Source: Mustela lutreola
Taxonomy: Eukaryota; Chordata; Mammalia; Carnivora; Mustelidae
Assembly: GCF_030435805.1 (NCBI RefSeq)
Contig: NC_081295.1
Location: 120,999,501-121,063,500 of the forward strand
Direction: 5' to 3'
DNA length: 64,000 nt
Part shown: positions 13,801-23,589 of the stretch, piece after piece
How positions within the stretch are numbered: position 1 is the first letter of the stretch
How the letters are laid out: every line of letters starts with the position of its first letter
Made by a program: the position numbers and the translations under genes
The notes under the pieces: model-generated
What the model was told of the DNA's origin: nothing
What the model saw: only the letters and a program-made list of their open reading frames with translations
The model's database searches: none

Positions 13801-16800
13801 TTGTTTTGTTCCTAGTTGTACTGACCTTCTGGGCCCACAGTAAAACATGATGAAAATATGGAGCTCTGCCTGGCTCCCTCTTAGGTGGCGTTTAGAGGTC
13901 TGCACCCTTAGGAGCTTTGAGGGCTGTTGATTGAGATACCAGAAGTTTCACAGCTACCTCTATATTTTCCTCATTAATTAGAACTCAGAGACAAGGACAC
14001 ACTGCAGTTGGCTGCTGGCAAACTGAGCTTGCTGTAGAAGTCCAAGGCCTGGAATTCCAGTTCCCATTCTGGCAAATAATCTTTTTTAAAAAAATAATTT
14101 AAATTTTAGTTAGTTAACATACAGTACAATATTGATTTCTGGAGTAGAATTCAGTGATTCACTTACATACAACACCCAGAGCTCATCACAACAAGTGCCC
14201 TCTTTAAGTGCCCACTCATCAAATAATCTTATAAAATTAACGACTAGTTTTCATGCTTCTGAATGTTTACAGCAGCAATATGCACAATAGCCAGACTATG
14301 GAAAGAACCTAAATGTTCATCAACAGATGAATGGATAAAGAAGATGTGGTATGTATACCACATCTAATGGAATATATATACCACATATAATGGAATACTA
14401 TGCAGGCATCAAAAAACCCCAAATCTTGCCATTCGCAGTGAGAAACTAGAGAGTATTAAGCTAAGTGAAATAAGTCAATCAGAGAAAGACAACTATCATA
14501 TGATTGCCTGATATGAGGAATTTGAGAGGCAGGGCAGGGGTTCATGGGGGAAGGGAGGGAAAAATGAAACAAGATGTGACTGTGGAGGGAGACAAACTAT
14601 AAGAGACTTTCAATCTCAGGAAACAAACTAAGGGCTTCTGGGAGAGGGAGAAGAGATAGGACTGGGTGATGGACACTGGAGAGGGTATGTGCTATGGTGA
14701 GTGCTGTGAATTGTGTAAGACTGATGTTTTACACAAATAATACATTATATGTTAATTATATTTAAAAAAGCATTCTGAAGTTGCAAAAATAAACAGAAAA
14801 ATAAAAAAAATAAGAATGAGTAGTTTTTAAAAATATTAATTATATGCCAAGTCTGATGCTAAATGCTTTACAGAGATTATTTCTTTTTATTATAGCATAG
14901 AAGTCATCTATGAAAAACCCACAGCAAATATCATCTTCAGGAAGACTTTAGGTGATGAGACACTCCTCTGAGTAATTCGAACCATGTTGACATGTCCATT
15001 GGAGACCCAGTGCACAGAATACAATCTTGTATTGTGCTGATTGTGCTGTTCCTAGTTGTGCTGACCTTCTGGGCCCACAGTAAAACATGATGAAAATATG
15101 TATAAAAGTTAATAGATTTACCCTCATTTTATAGCTGGCAACAATTTTGTAGACATTTGTGGTTTGTAGGAAACCACTGAGAAGTTGTGATTATTTGTCA
15201 TCTCATCTGACTTAAGAGTGCAAGTTCTTAATTACTTATGTGAGATTTTTGTAAATCATTGTAAATCATTGTCTCTATTTTTCTCATCTTCAAAATGAGT
15301 ATGTTTGAAAGACTAAATCTTTGATTTAGTGTCAAACTTTAAGAGTGAGAATATGATATGATATAATTAATATTATATTAAAAAATATAAAAATATAAGA
15401 TATTGAGGAAATGAGATAGTCCACTAAATTGAATATGCTGATTGAAAAAGGATTATATGACATGATGATGGGATTATTATGTTTTAAGGAATTGGTGTAT
15501 TATTCAGTAAACTGCACACTCCAGAGAAGATTTAATTTTTGGTGAATATTCAGAAGCCATTTTAGCGACATACATATAATACACCAAAAATATAACAAAA
15601 CAATAAATGTGGGCACAAATTGTGTAGAAGGCACACAGTGTATATAAAAGTATATAAAAAAAGGGGATTATGCAGAGCTTCTCTCAAGGAGCTTGTATTC
15701 TAGAAGAATATCACTTATTAACAGATTGGGCTGCATGATTTTTTCCCTGTACTTTCAACTTTATTTTTTACTTGGATTCTGGAATAACAGGGGTTTCATA
15801 TATCTATCACGCACCTACTCATATGGGTAATGGAGATAAGGAAATTGTCTTTTTATTAAGTAATTTACTGTAAAATACATGGAAGAAGAAATAGCAGCAG
15901 ACAAATCCCTAGTTTATTTTTTCTGACTTGCCGCTTCCAGTCGGCGAACGGGAGAAGAATGAGGCACAAACAAGTCAGCTGCAAGAGATTGGGAGCAGGG
16001 GACAACAGTCGAAAAGACTGCCGCACCAAGCAACTCCACAGTCTCGCTTTTATTAGATAGAAACAGGAACCAGCAGTAGAGTCGATGAAGGTCAAATGTT
16101 AGTCATATGTCATGTAGATAAACAAGAAGGAGGGCAGAATATGTCTGTACAAGTAGTATAAAGTTTATTGTTGAACAAGCTCATTCAAAGGACTTATCTA
16201 AGTAGCCACAGGTGCTCTCTGGGGAGAAAAGGGAGATAAGGGAAAAACGAAGCAGGTGGCGTTCTGCTCTGAGCGGGCCAGGCGTTCCCAGCTTCTTGGC
16301 TTCCATGAAGCAGGCAACGTTCTGCCCTGAGCAAGCCAGGCATCCCCAGCTGCTCAGCTTCAAGGCCATATATCGTCCTCTCCCCCAGAGGCCTGTTGCA
16401 GTATTTGTTTTTTTTAAGGCATTTTTTTAAATGCGCTTGGTAACTAGTAAAATTTCCTGGGGTTCATATTTTAAGTAATACATTGTTCTGAGGGGCAATT
16501 GCACTGACTCCTACTTTTGTCTTCATATTTTAACAGATACATTATTTTAGGTAAAATTGAAGGATAAAGCAAACAAAATGCTAGAGGTAATCGGGAGTCA
16601 AATTTTAGCTAGTATAGGAGATATTAATCTAAAAATTAGGATCATGTTGATTGATGGTAAGTTTCCTTTCTAAAGAAATACCTAGCAGATTGTAGCTAAC
16701 TACATAATGAGGACATTTTTGCCTTTGATCATTGACTCTCATCCAACAATATACACATTTATGCCTTTATTTCTATTATAAATGACCATAACTTATGTGA

Positions 16801-19800
16801 AAGTATTTTTGCCATTCGATAGGAAAGGATGATTCTCAATTTAGAACAGAGAAAAACTGGTATGGCTAGAGCCTGATGAACTGGCTGTGAAACATAGCTT
16901 GGGTCCAGGAAAGCCATCAGATAAAATCTCCAATTTTTCACAATGGGAGAATTAGACTTTTTGTGTATCCATTTTTTTGTGTGTTTTGCATTTTGCCAAC
17001 CTCCCCAATTCTTGGTCTTATAATGTTTCTTAATAATCAGGATATTGAACCTGGTGGGTGTTTAGAGTTCCACATATGTTGGACCTCACAGAACTAAAAT
17101 ATGGTGGTTGGATCTGACATATAAGGTGTTATAAAAATCAAACCAGGGGAAGCTTTCTTCACATTTAATTACTAAAAATCCACCTGAAACTCATTTTTAT
17201 CCTTATCATTATCAAGGCAAAGGGATTGGCTTCAGTGTCCTCAGGTTTCACAGTCTGCATGCCTCCACTCACAGTGCACAGTCAGAGCAATCTTAGGATT
17301 TTGATAGTGATATATTTATTTCACAATTTAAGAAACTGAGGCATACACGTATTGAGAAGTAGTTTAAGGAGGTCATACAGATATGGAGTGATAAAATATT
17401 TTTATTCCAGGAGTATTTATTACAAAATTATTTTTTGAGTTACAATCTGAATAAAATAGGTTGAGACGGGTGTGGGTTCCATTAATCGTTCTTTTTTTCC
17501 AGGGACAAGCACTATCCTGATTCCACCAAACCTCCCCCTCTCTGAAGGATGACCTTGTGCCTCACAACTCCACTGAGATGCCCATGGGTTCTAAACCCAC
17601 TGGAGATGTTCCTACTGATGACACTATTTGCTCCATTTTTTGTCTTTCATTGTGTTTTGTCTGTTGTATTTCACAGCTTCCTTAAAAGTGATTGGACCGT
17701 CCCAGCCCATTCTTGTCAGAGTGGGAGAAGACATACAATTAACTTGTTACCTGTCCCCCAAGACTAATGCACAGAGCATGGAGGTGAGATGGGTCCAATC
17801 ACGCCGTTATCCTGCTGTTTACACATATGTGGATGGGGAACATGTGACTGAAGAGCAGATGGCAGAATATAGAGGGAGGACATTGTTGGTGAGTGACGCC
17901 ATTGATGAAGGGAGACTGACACTGCAGATATACAATGCTACAACATCAGATAATGGGCAGTACCGGTGCCTTTTTGAAAAAGACGGTGTGTATCAGGAGG
18001 CCAGTTTGGATCTGAAGATAGTAGGTAAGGATTCCAGATGTTTTGGATTCAACCTCTGTTCCTACTGCTTTAACATTCTAGTTTTTGGAAATTTTCCCAG
18101 GGACCTGAAATTTTTGGATTTTCACTTGTCAAATTTATACTCAACCCTCTGATGGATAAGAACTGTAGTACATACTTAAAGTTCACAAACTCAAATGGAC
18201 CAGATATAATTCTCTGGGTGTAAAAACTGTGTACTTCCCATGATCTTTGTAAAATGACCACACATTTAGTAAAATTTGAGAATTTTATTCCACAACTATA
18301 CACAAAGCTCATTGTTTCATAGAGTGCTCTTAAAATTCTGAACAATGTACAGTTACTGGGAAGTATAGTTATGTGAAGACTAAACTATATCCATATAAAA
18401 GAAAAAGTAAAAGCATCAACAGAACTGGCAGGATGGAAGAAGAAAGACAAAATCATTCCTTGCATCATAATTTACCACTGTTTATATTTGTGAGTAAGAA
18501 TTGATTTTTCAAGATCAGCAAATGCCATTGAAGGCACAGGCCAACATCTTGGATAATTGGTTTGTTTGTCCCATTGATTTTGGGTCTTAATTCATAAACA
18601 TAATCATAAAATATCCACAGGGGTACATATTGAGAAATTAAATGGACTCTTATTTTATGCCACTGGATGAACATGTTTATATAATGCTGATATTTGAGGA
18701 TATTCTTTTACTCACTTTCTTTAATCCTGTCCATGTGATTCATATCTTGGTCAAAGCTATTTTGTTTTCAGATACAGAAGAGAAAAGATTGGATTTAAAA
18801 TTTATCATTCCTGTGACTTTAATTGAGGATGACTTTAGGAATACAAAAAATAAAAATAAGCCTAACATAACAAAACTAGAAGCCATTCCAGCTAGTCTCT
18901 CTCATCCTTAGATGGAGTATAATTCCACTATAAACATTGTTCTTTCAGCCAAGGCTTTCCCATCTTTCCTCTCAGTGAAGTTACTGATGATATAACCACT
19001 TGCAGATGCTCTAGGTTTTGTTCCTTGATCTCTATTCTCCAGGTCTGGGGTCTTCCCCACTCATCACTGTAAAGGAACAGAAGGATGGAGAAATAGAACT
19101 GATATGCAGTTCAGAAGGGTGGTACCCAGAGCCCCATGCGCAATGGAAGGACATGGAAGGAAAGATAATACCATCATTTTCAGAGGTTCTGACTAAAGGC
19201 AGCCATGGACTGTTCCATGTGGAGACATCTCTACTGGTCATGAACAACTCTATTGTGAACATAACTTGTTCCATTCGCAACCCCCTTCTTGACGAGGAGA
19301 AAAAGGCAACTTTTTCTCTCTCAGGTTGGTGACTCCATGTGTTCCTCTCAACTTTGGGAAATACATATGAAGGTAAACCAAGACTTATTTATTTTATCAC
19401 TCTATTATTTTTATATTTTTATTTCTTCTTTCTTATAAAATCACCTGCTATCACTTCAGGACATGTGGAGATCCTACTGACATCCCTTGACTAAAGCCCT
19501 AAGGTTATATTGTTACATATACACTAACTTCTAAGACTTGACTCTACCATCACTGCAAGGACAAACTCTCTTCCTCTGATGTGAAACCAGTATCACTTTT
19601 TCTTTTCCTTATTGTGGATTCTTTTTGTGATTCAAAACTAGTTTTCCTTAATACCATCTTCATGCCTGTGGATTAGGTAATTTTATCCTTTTCCTATCCT
19701 TGTTATTTCAGTGATGGCAGTGATATAATTGGAAAAGAGACAAGAAAGAAATGTGTGTGTTTGTGTGTGTGTGTGTGTGTTTCTGACAGGAGCAAACAAT

Positions 19801-20819
19801 AAAGTTAGCATAAACTTTGGGTCTCCCCTCAATTTCTGCAGAGTAGAGAGGAACAGATCAGCTTCTTCCTTAAGAGATCCACTTCTCACTGTCTTCTCTA
19901 ACTCAAGAGCTGCTCAGATAAAAAGAATGATCTTGGAATTTTCCCAGTTTCATGATTTAATGGGATTCTGGGTTTTCCATTTTAGAGCCCATGATGAGTT
20001 TTTCATGGAAGATAGTGCTTGTTTTGGTATTACCTCTTGTCACAACTGTAGTCCTGGTCAAGTGGAAGAGAGGTAAAAAAGGTAAGTCAGGTAAATAGTC
20101 AGGTATGGAGCATCCTTTGTAGGGGGAGCCTTGCTGTGCACCTTCCATAGCTTCTTTTTTGAGCAGTCACATGGGGGAGGCATGCAGTGAACATTCAGTC
20201 ATTAATGAAACATGAGATTCCATGGCTTACATTCATGTAATGGAGGATCTGTGCTGAATGATACCAGAATTTATAGTGATAAGAGGAGCAAAAGGATTAA
20301 AAGACAGTAATTTGTTCCTCCTGTGAATATTCTCAAGTTATCTACTTAAAGGGGATAAAGAAAAAGGTAGCAGAGCCATCCATGCTTTCTCAGCTGAGAA
20401 ATGAGACCTGATTGAGATTCTGTTGGCATGAACATTTCACTAAGATCTTTAAAAATATGGTGACTTGCTTATTGATGATTCTTGCTCTGTGGATGAAGGA
20501 CTTCTGTGTGTCAATAGGTTGTTTTGTGTGCCCTATAAACTCCCTTCACTTCAAATTTCTTATGTTACCAAAAACTTTGGTTTGCCTGTTTGGATGTTGT
20601 TATCATGGAATTTATATTTTAAAATGCTCCACAAATTGGTTATGATCAGAATTTATTTTTTTCTCTATAGCAAATGTGACATTGGATCCAAATACAGCTC
20701 ACCCAGGACTTATCCTTTCTGAGAGATATAAGCATGTGAACCATGAACATTCGTACAGCAATACATCTGATGGTGATTCAACAGCTTACTCAAAGGACCA
20801 GGCCAGGAGGGGCTCATAA
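4776..20819 (+). CDS. BTNL2: BTNL2, butyrophilin-like 2 (8 coding exons, 534 aa)
   Basis: Spliced model: 4776-4854, 6544-6891, 8486-8767, 10163-10183, 17677-18024, 19043-19324, 19986-20081, 20671-20819; every junction is GT-AG and phase 1, total 1605 nt, open throughout. Residues: 1-26 signal, 27-142 IgV1, 143-236 IgC1, 237-243 linker EKLQSEL, 244-359 IgV2, 360-453 IgC2, 454-485 membrane exon (hydrophobic about 462-478), 486-534 B30.2 relic. The two IgV-IgC pairs joined by the 7-residue linker exon are the hallmark of BTNL2, and the sequence agrees closely with human BTNL2 as I remember it (MVDxPGYxxxGAVASF, [32 protein letters not shown]). Known role: surface or secreted inhibitor of T-cell activation, encoded beside DRA in the MHC. 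Odd: human BTNL2 ends soon after the membrane segment, whereas here a PRY-like tail follows. Family assignment is firm; ends of the UTRs are not seen. Confidence 0.95.
5005..5150 (+). mobile_element. Old MIR-like SINE fragment
   Basis: TTTTCTCATCTTTATGATAA followed by AGGATTAAATGAG-like sequence is the MIR core pattern. Diverged; in BTNL2 intron 1. Confidence 0.4.
6544..6891 (+). CDS. BTNL2: BTNL2 exon 2, first IgV domain
   Basis: 348 nt between TTTTGTAG and CAG|GTGAAT. It encodes [20 protein letters not shown], the core tryptophan [15 protein letters not shown] and [10 protein letters not shown]. Both disulphide cysteines are present, plus an N-glycosylation site (NVT). Confidence 0.95.
8486..8767 (+). 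CDS. BTNL2: BTNL2 exon 3, first IgC domain
   Basis: 282 nt, acceptor CTCCACAG, donor CCAG|GTCAGA. It encodes [25 protein letters not shown] and VSCFIRNP with both Ig cysteines. Butyrophilin IgC exons are typically this length. Confidence 0.95.
9895..10052 (-). mobile_element. L1 3' end fragment, minus
   Basis: (TTTA)n tail, then GTCACCATACAGTACATCAT and CACAGTGCTCCATGC, reverse of the carnivore L1 3' UTR. It ends about 110 bp before the BTNL2 linker exon. Confidence 0.8.
10163..10183 (+). CDS. BTNL2: BTNL2 exon 4, 21-nt linker mini-exon
   Basis: A 21-nt exon between a strong pyrimidine tract (TTTTTCCAG) and GTAAGT, phase 1 on both sides, encoding EKLQSEL. Human BTNL2 has EKLQTEL at the same point. 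It is the relic of the heptad mini-exons used in other butyrophilins, here joining the two Ig pairs. Confidence 0.9.
   Translation, partial: RNSRVS
10759..10819. repeat. (TTTC)n microsatellite
   Basis: About 15 TTTC units, in BTNL2 intron 4. Confidence 0.95.
11377..11890 (-). mobile_element. Solo LTR of an endogenous retrovirus (class II-like), copy 1
   Basis: A 514-bp element with TG...CA ends. Minus-strand AATAAA (at 11497-11502) is followed by an R-U5-like end. Flanked by a 5-6 bp duplication (ACCTT). No internal retroviral genes adjoin it, so it is a solo LTR fossil in BTNL2 intron 4. Family name not known to me; perhaps ERVK-like from the duplication length. Confidence 0.75.
12000..13125 (-). 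mobile_element. L1, 3' portion, minus (twin-primed copy)
   Basis: Reverse L1 3' UTR (AACACATACCCTCCTCAATG) and the ORF2 C-terminus read on the minus strand ([14 protein letters not shown]-type matches). It joins directly to an inverted upstream ORF2 segment. Confidence 0.85.
13126..13700 (+). mobile_element. Inverted ORF2 segment of the same L1, plus, split by a SINE
   Basis: Plus-strand frame [20 protein letters not shown] is an earlier part of ORF2 RT. It resumes after the SINE with CACAGTGTAGGGATAGAG and TGAAAAACCCACAGCAAATA. Head-to-head order fits 5' inversion by twin priming. Confidence 0.8.
13404..13612 (+). mobile_element. Can-SINE, plus, inside L1
   Basis: GGGGCATCTGGGTGGCTCAG head to AAATAAAATCTTTTAAAAAT tail; it splits the L1 ORF2 segment. 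Confidence 0.9.
13652..13860 (+). repeat. 209-bp direct repeat, copy A
   Basis: Begins ATAGCATAGAAGTCATCTAT, ends GATGAAAATATG. Nearly identical to 14892-15100 (about 4 differences by eye). It overlaps the end of an L1 fragment. Confidence 0.95.
14075..14225 (-). mobile_element. L1 3' end fragment, minus
   Basis: TTAGTTAACATACAGTACAA, CAACACCCAGAGCTCATCAC: reverse L1 3' UTR. Confidence 0.8.
14262..14770 (+). mobile_element. L1 3' end, plus
   Basis: ORF2 end (GAATGGATAAAGAAGATGTG, GAGAAAGACAACTATCATAT) and 3' UTR to ATACATTATATGTTAATTAT. Confidence 0.88.
14892..15100 (+). repeat. 209-bp direct repeat, copy B
   Basis: Second copy of 13652-13860, offset 1240 bp, same orientation. Confidence 0.95.
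15929..16503 (-). mobile_element. Solo LTR of the same retroviral family, copy 2
   Basis: A 575-bp TG...CA element, roughly 90% or more identical to copy 1, flanked by a 6-bp duplication CTGACT at 15923-15928 and 16504-16509. Minus-strand AATAAA at 16049-16054. It is longer than copy 1 because of a short internal tandem duplication. Its own duplication shows a separate insertion, not the other end of a provirus. Confidence 0.82.
17677..18024 (+). CDS. BTNL2: BTNL2 exon 5, second IgV domain
   Basis: 348 nt after TTTCACAG. It encodes [44 protein letters not shown] and [12 protein letters not shown]. The donor is a tandem site, GTAG|GTAAGG, with a second GT 4 bp upstream (see findings). Confidence 0.95.
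19043..19324 (+). CDS. BTNL2: BTNL2 exon 6, second IgC domain
   Basis: 282 nt, acceptor TTCTCCAG, donor TCAG|GTTGGT. It encodes [25 protein letters not shown] and [14 protein letters not shown], with NNS and NIT glycosylation sites. Confidence 0.95.
19752..19782. repeat. (GT)n microsatellite
   Basis: GT repeat between BTNL2 exons 6 and 7. Confidence 0.9.
19986..20081 (+). CDS. BTNL2: BTNL2 exon 7, transmembrane exon
   Basis: Starts after CATTTTAG in phase 1 and encodes EPMMSFSWK followed by a hydrophobic run and KWKRGKK. I chose the donor AAAAAG|GTAAGT (20082) over AGAG|GTAAAA ten bases upstream because it is the stronger site and preserves phase 1. The short basic tail fits a type I membrane protein. 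Confidence 0.85.
20671..20819 (+). CDS. BTNL2: BTNL2 exon 8, truncated B30.2 (PRY) terminal exon
   Basis: After TTCTCTATAG and in phase 1 the frame reads [18 protein letters not shown], the signature start of a butyrophilin B30.2 exon, then loses similarity and stops at 20817-20819, 49 residues in. Decayed SPRY-like stretches follow. Human BTNL2 has no B30.2. Whether this exon is translated in vivo is inferred from splice sites and phase only. Confidence 0.75.
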
Positions 20820-20960
20820 GAGGGATATGGTGCTGAGAAATGGAGGCTGGGGACAAGACAGTATAGATCTTGTCCCAGGTATTGCCAAGAGCAATATAGG
20901 GAGGGAGTCATCCCTCTGTCACCTGAGAATGTGTTCAGACAATGAGTTGCTATAGAAGCC
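20820..20960 (+). pseudogene. Decayed SPRY part of a lost BTNL2 B30.2 exon
   Basis: Downstream of the BTNL2 stop, short pieces still resemble the butyrophilin B30.2 core in the right order: MEAGDKTV (compare WEVEVGDKT) near 20840-20863, then VIPLSPENVF (compare ITLSPENGFW) near 20908-20937. They are interrupted by stops and small indels, so the domain is broken. No later LDYE-type motif is visible. Confidence 0.6.
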
Positions 20961-21659
20961 AGTACTGGGCCACTACATTTCCTCCAAGCCTCCTTTCCCT
21001 AATGATGACTCCAGAAAGGGTCAAAATCTTCCTTGACTAGCCTCCGGACACCTCTCGTTATAATATGACCAACAAGTGTCCTATCTATACTTTTCTTCTC
21101 TGAAAATATTTATGCCTTCTTCATTCTTTAATGTGGGTTCTCCTGATATCTTTCCTACACCCAGGAGATTTTACAACGCCTACAAGGGAAAAAAAAACAA
21201 CCTTGGATTCTGGAAACAAAGATTATATTCCAACTCTGAGTCTTCTTTACCCAGCTGCTTGAAGGGGCTCACATTATCATTCAGCTACAGAATCAAGATG
21301 CTTTAATGTCACTCTGGCTTCAAATTTGATCTGGAGGCTGATCCCTTCAAAGAACTCTTATCCCAAGTTCTCTGATATCCTGCCACTGATCACACCCTGA
21401 TATGTGAGACCAAAGAAAATCCAATGGGAAATGAAATTAGGCATAGAGAAGGAAATGCAAGGAAGTTTATTTATAAGTTTCTTTATGAAGGTGGGGCTGA
21501 GGAAATAAGAAATACAGTTAAAGAGTAAAAGAAAATGCAGCTGAATAGAAGGATGAAATCTGATCACTGAGATATAATCTTGAATATCATATGAAATGTG
21601 GAATTCCTATTCCAGTCCTTTTTAAGAAAGTGGCTATTTAGAGTGGAAAAGAATTTAGA

Positions 21660-22240
21660 AATTCTATTCCAAGACAAATACCATATGATCTCATTTATAT
21701 GTGGAAACTAAAAACAAAACAAATGAATAAACAAACAAAAACCAGAATCAGACCTATAAGTACAGAGAACAAATTGATGGTTGCCAGAAGGGATAGGGTA
21801 GAGGTATGGGCAAAATGGGTGAAGGGGTGAAGGCTTCATGTTATGGAATGAATTAGTCACGAGAATAAAAGTACAGCATAGGGAATATAATCAATAACAT
21901 TGTAATAATGTTGTATGGTGACAGATGGTAGTTACTCTTGTGAGCACTACATAACCTATAGACTTGTCAAATCACCATGTTGCACACCTGAAACTAATGT
22001 AAAATTGTGTGTTGACTTCACTCATATGAAAAATTTTAAAGAAAAAGAAATTCTGGTCCCAGTAGAAAATTAATTTCTTTACATTGTATCTATATGAAAT
22101 GATAGATGTTAACTAAATTGATTGTGGTAATCAATTCACAATATATACAAATTGAACCAACATGCTGTATACCTTAAATTTACATAGTGATTATATATGT
22201 CAATTGTTTCACAATAAAACTGGAAAAAAGAGAAAAAATA
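21660..22240 (+). mobile_element. L1 3' UTR sequence, plus
   Basis: ATATGATCTCATTTATATGTGG, CATGTTGCACACCTGAAACTAATG-type end, followed by a second old L1 tail (ATGCTGTATACCTTAAATTT, CACAATAAAACTGG). Confidence 0.75.
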
Positions 22241-22689
22241 ACTTATATTGTGTATATGAAGATGTCAATTTTATTTTTAAAACAAAAAAGTACACAAAAT
22301 CAATAATTACAAAATAAATAAATAGAAGCAATAAGTACAACATATGGTAAAAAATATTTTAAAGCTATAATGAATTAAGAGAGACTATAAGTGGAAGAAG
22401 AAAGAATATGGGAAAAGAAAGACTTGGAAAAGGTCTTGAAGTATTTTGAATGAGAATGAGGAATACCTACTAATGACAATCTGCTACTTTCTAGGACAGC
22501 AGCCATCATAGTCACTCATATATCACATCCTGGAGTGTCTCTTTTGGCTCCTAGTATTTTTTCTTTTTTAAAGACTCATATGTTTATGTTTGAAACTAAG
22601 TATTATTTTCCCACTAGTATTTACATATTTATTTTACTTAGTTTTTAAATTTTTAAACATAATGCATAAAACTCATTATTATAGCCATT

Positions 22690-23505
22690 TATTTATTTAT
22701 TTATATTGCTTTTTTAATTATGTTATGTTAGTCACCATACATCATTAGTTTTTTATGTAGTGTTGCAAGATTCATTGTTTATGTATAACACCCAGTGCTC
22801 CATGCAATATATGCCCTCCTTAATATCTACCACCATGCTCACCCCCACACCCCACTCCCCTCTAAAACTCTCAGTTTCTCAGAGTCCACAGTTTCTCACG
22901 GTTCATGTCTCCCCATGATTTATCCCAATTATTTTTCCTTTCCTTCTCCTAATGTCCTCCATGTTATTTCTTATGTTCCACAAGTAAGTGAAACCATATG
23001 ATAATTGATTTTCTCTGCTTTACTTATTTCACTCAGCATAATCTCCTCCAGTCCAATCCATGTTGATGCAAATTTGGGTATTCATCCTTTCTGATGGTTG
23101 AGTAATTAATATTCCATTGTATATATGGCCCTCCTCTTTATCCATTCATCTGTTGAAGAGCATCTTGGCTCTTTCCACAGTTTGACTATTGTGGACATTG
23201 CTGTTATGAACCTTGGGTGCATGTGGCCCTTCTTTTCAGTGCATCTGTATCTTGGGGGTAAATACCCAGTAGTGCAATTGCTGGGTCATAGGGTAGCTCT
23301 ATTTTTAATTTTTTGAGGAATCTCCACACTGTTTTCCAAAGTGGCTGCACCAACTTGGATTCCCACCAACAGTGTAAGAGGGTTTCACTTTGTCCACATC
23401 CTCTCCAACGTTTGTGGTTTCTTGCCTTGTTAATTTTTGCCATTCTAAGTGGTGTAAGGTGGTATCACAATGTGGTTTTGATTTGAATTTCCCTGATGAC
23501 TAATG
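22690..23505 (-). mobile_element. L1 3' portion, minus
   Basis: (TTTA)n, GTTAGTCACCATACATCATT, AACACCCAGTGCTCCATGCA and reverse ORF2 end (minus frame [17 protein letters not shown]). Confidence 0.85.
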
Positions 23506-23589
23506 ATGAACAACACCCTCCCAGCGACCCCTCCCCCCAAAACCAAAAAACAAAAAAACAGATAATCAAGTTAAAAAATGGGTATTTTA

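Noticed and set aside
11377-16503. A provirus bounded by the two LTRs
   Set aside because: The sequence between them is L1, SINE and duplicated DNA, and each LTR has its own flanking duplication.
20072-20081. Upstream donor AGAG|GTAAAA for BTNL2 exon 7
   Set aside because: The site at 20082 (GTAAGT) is stronger and keeps phase 1 into the next exon.
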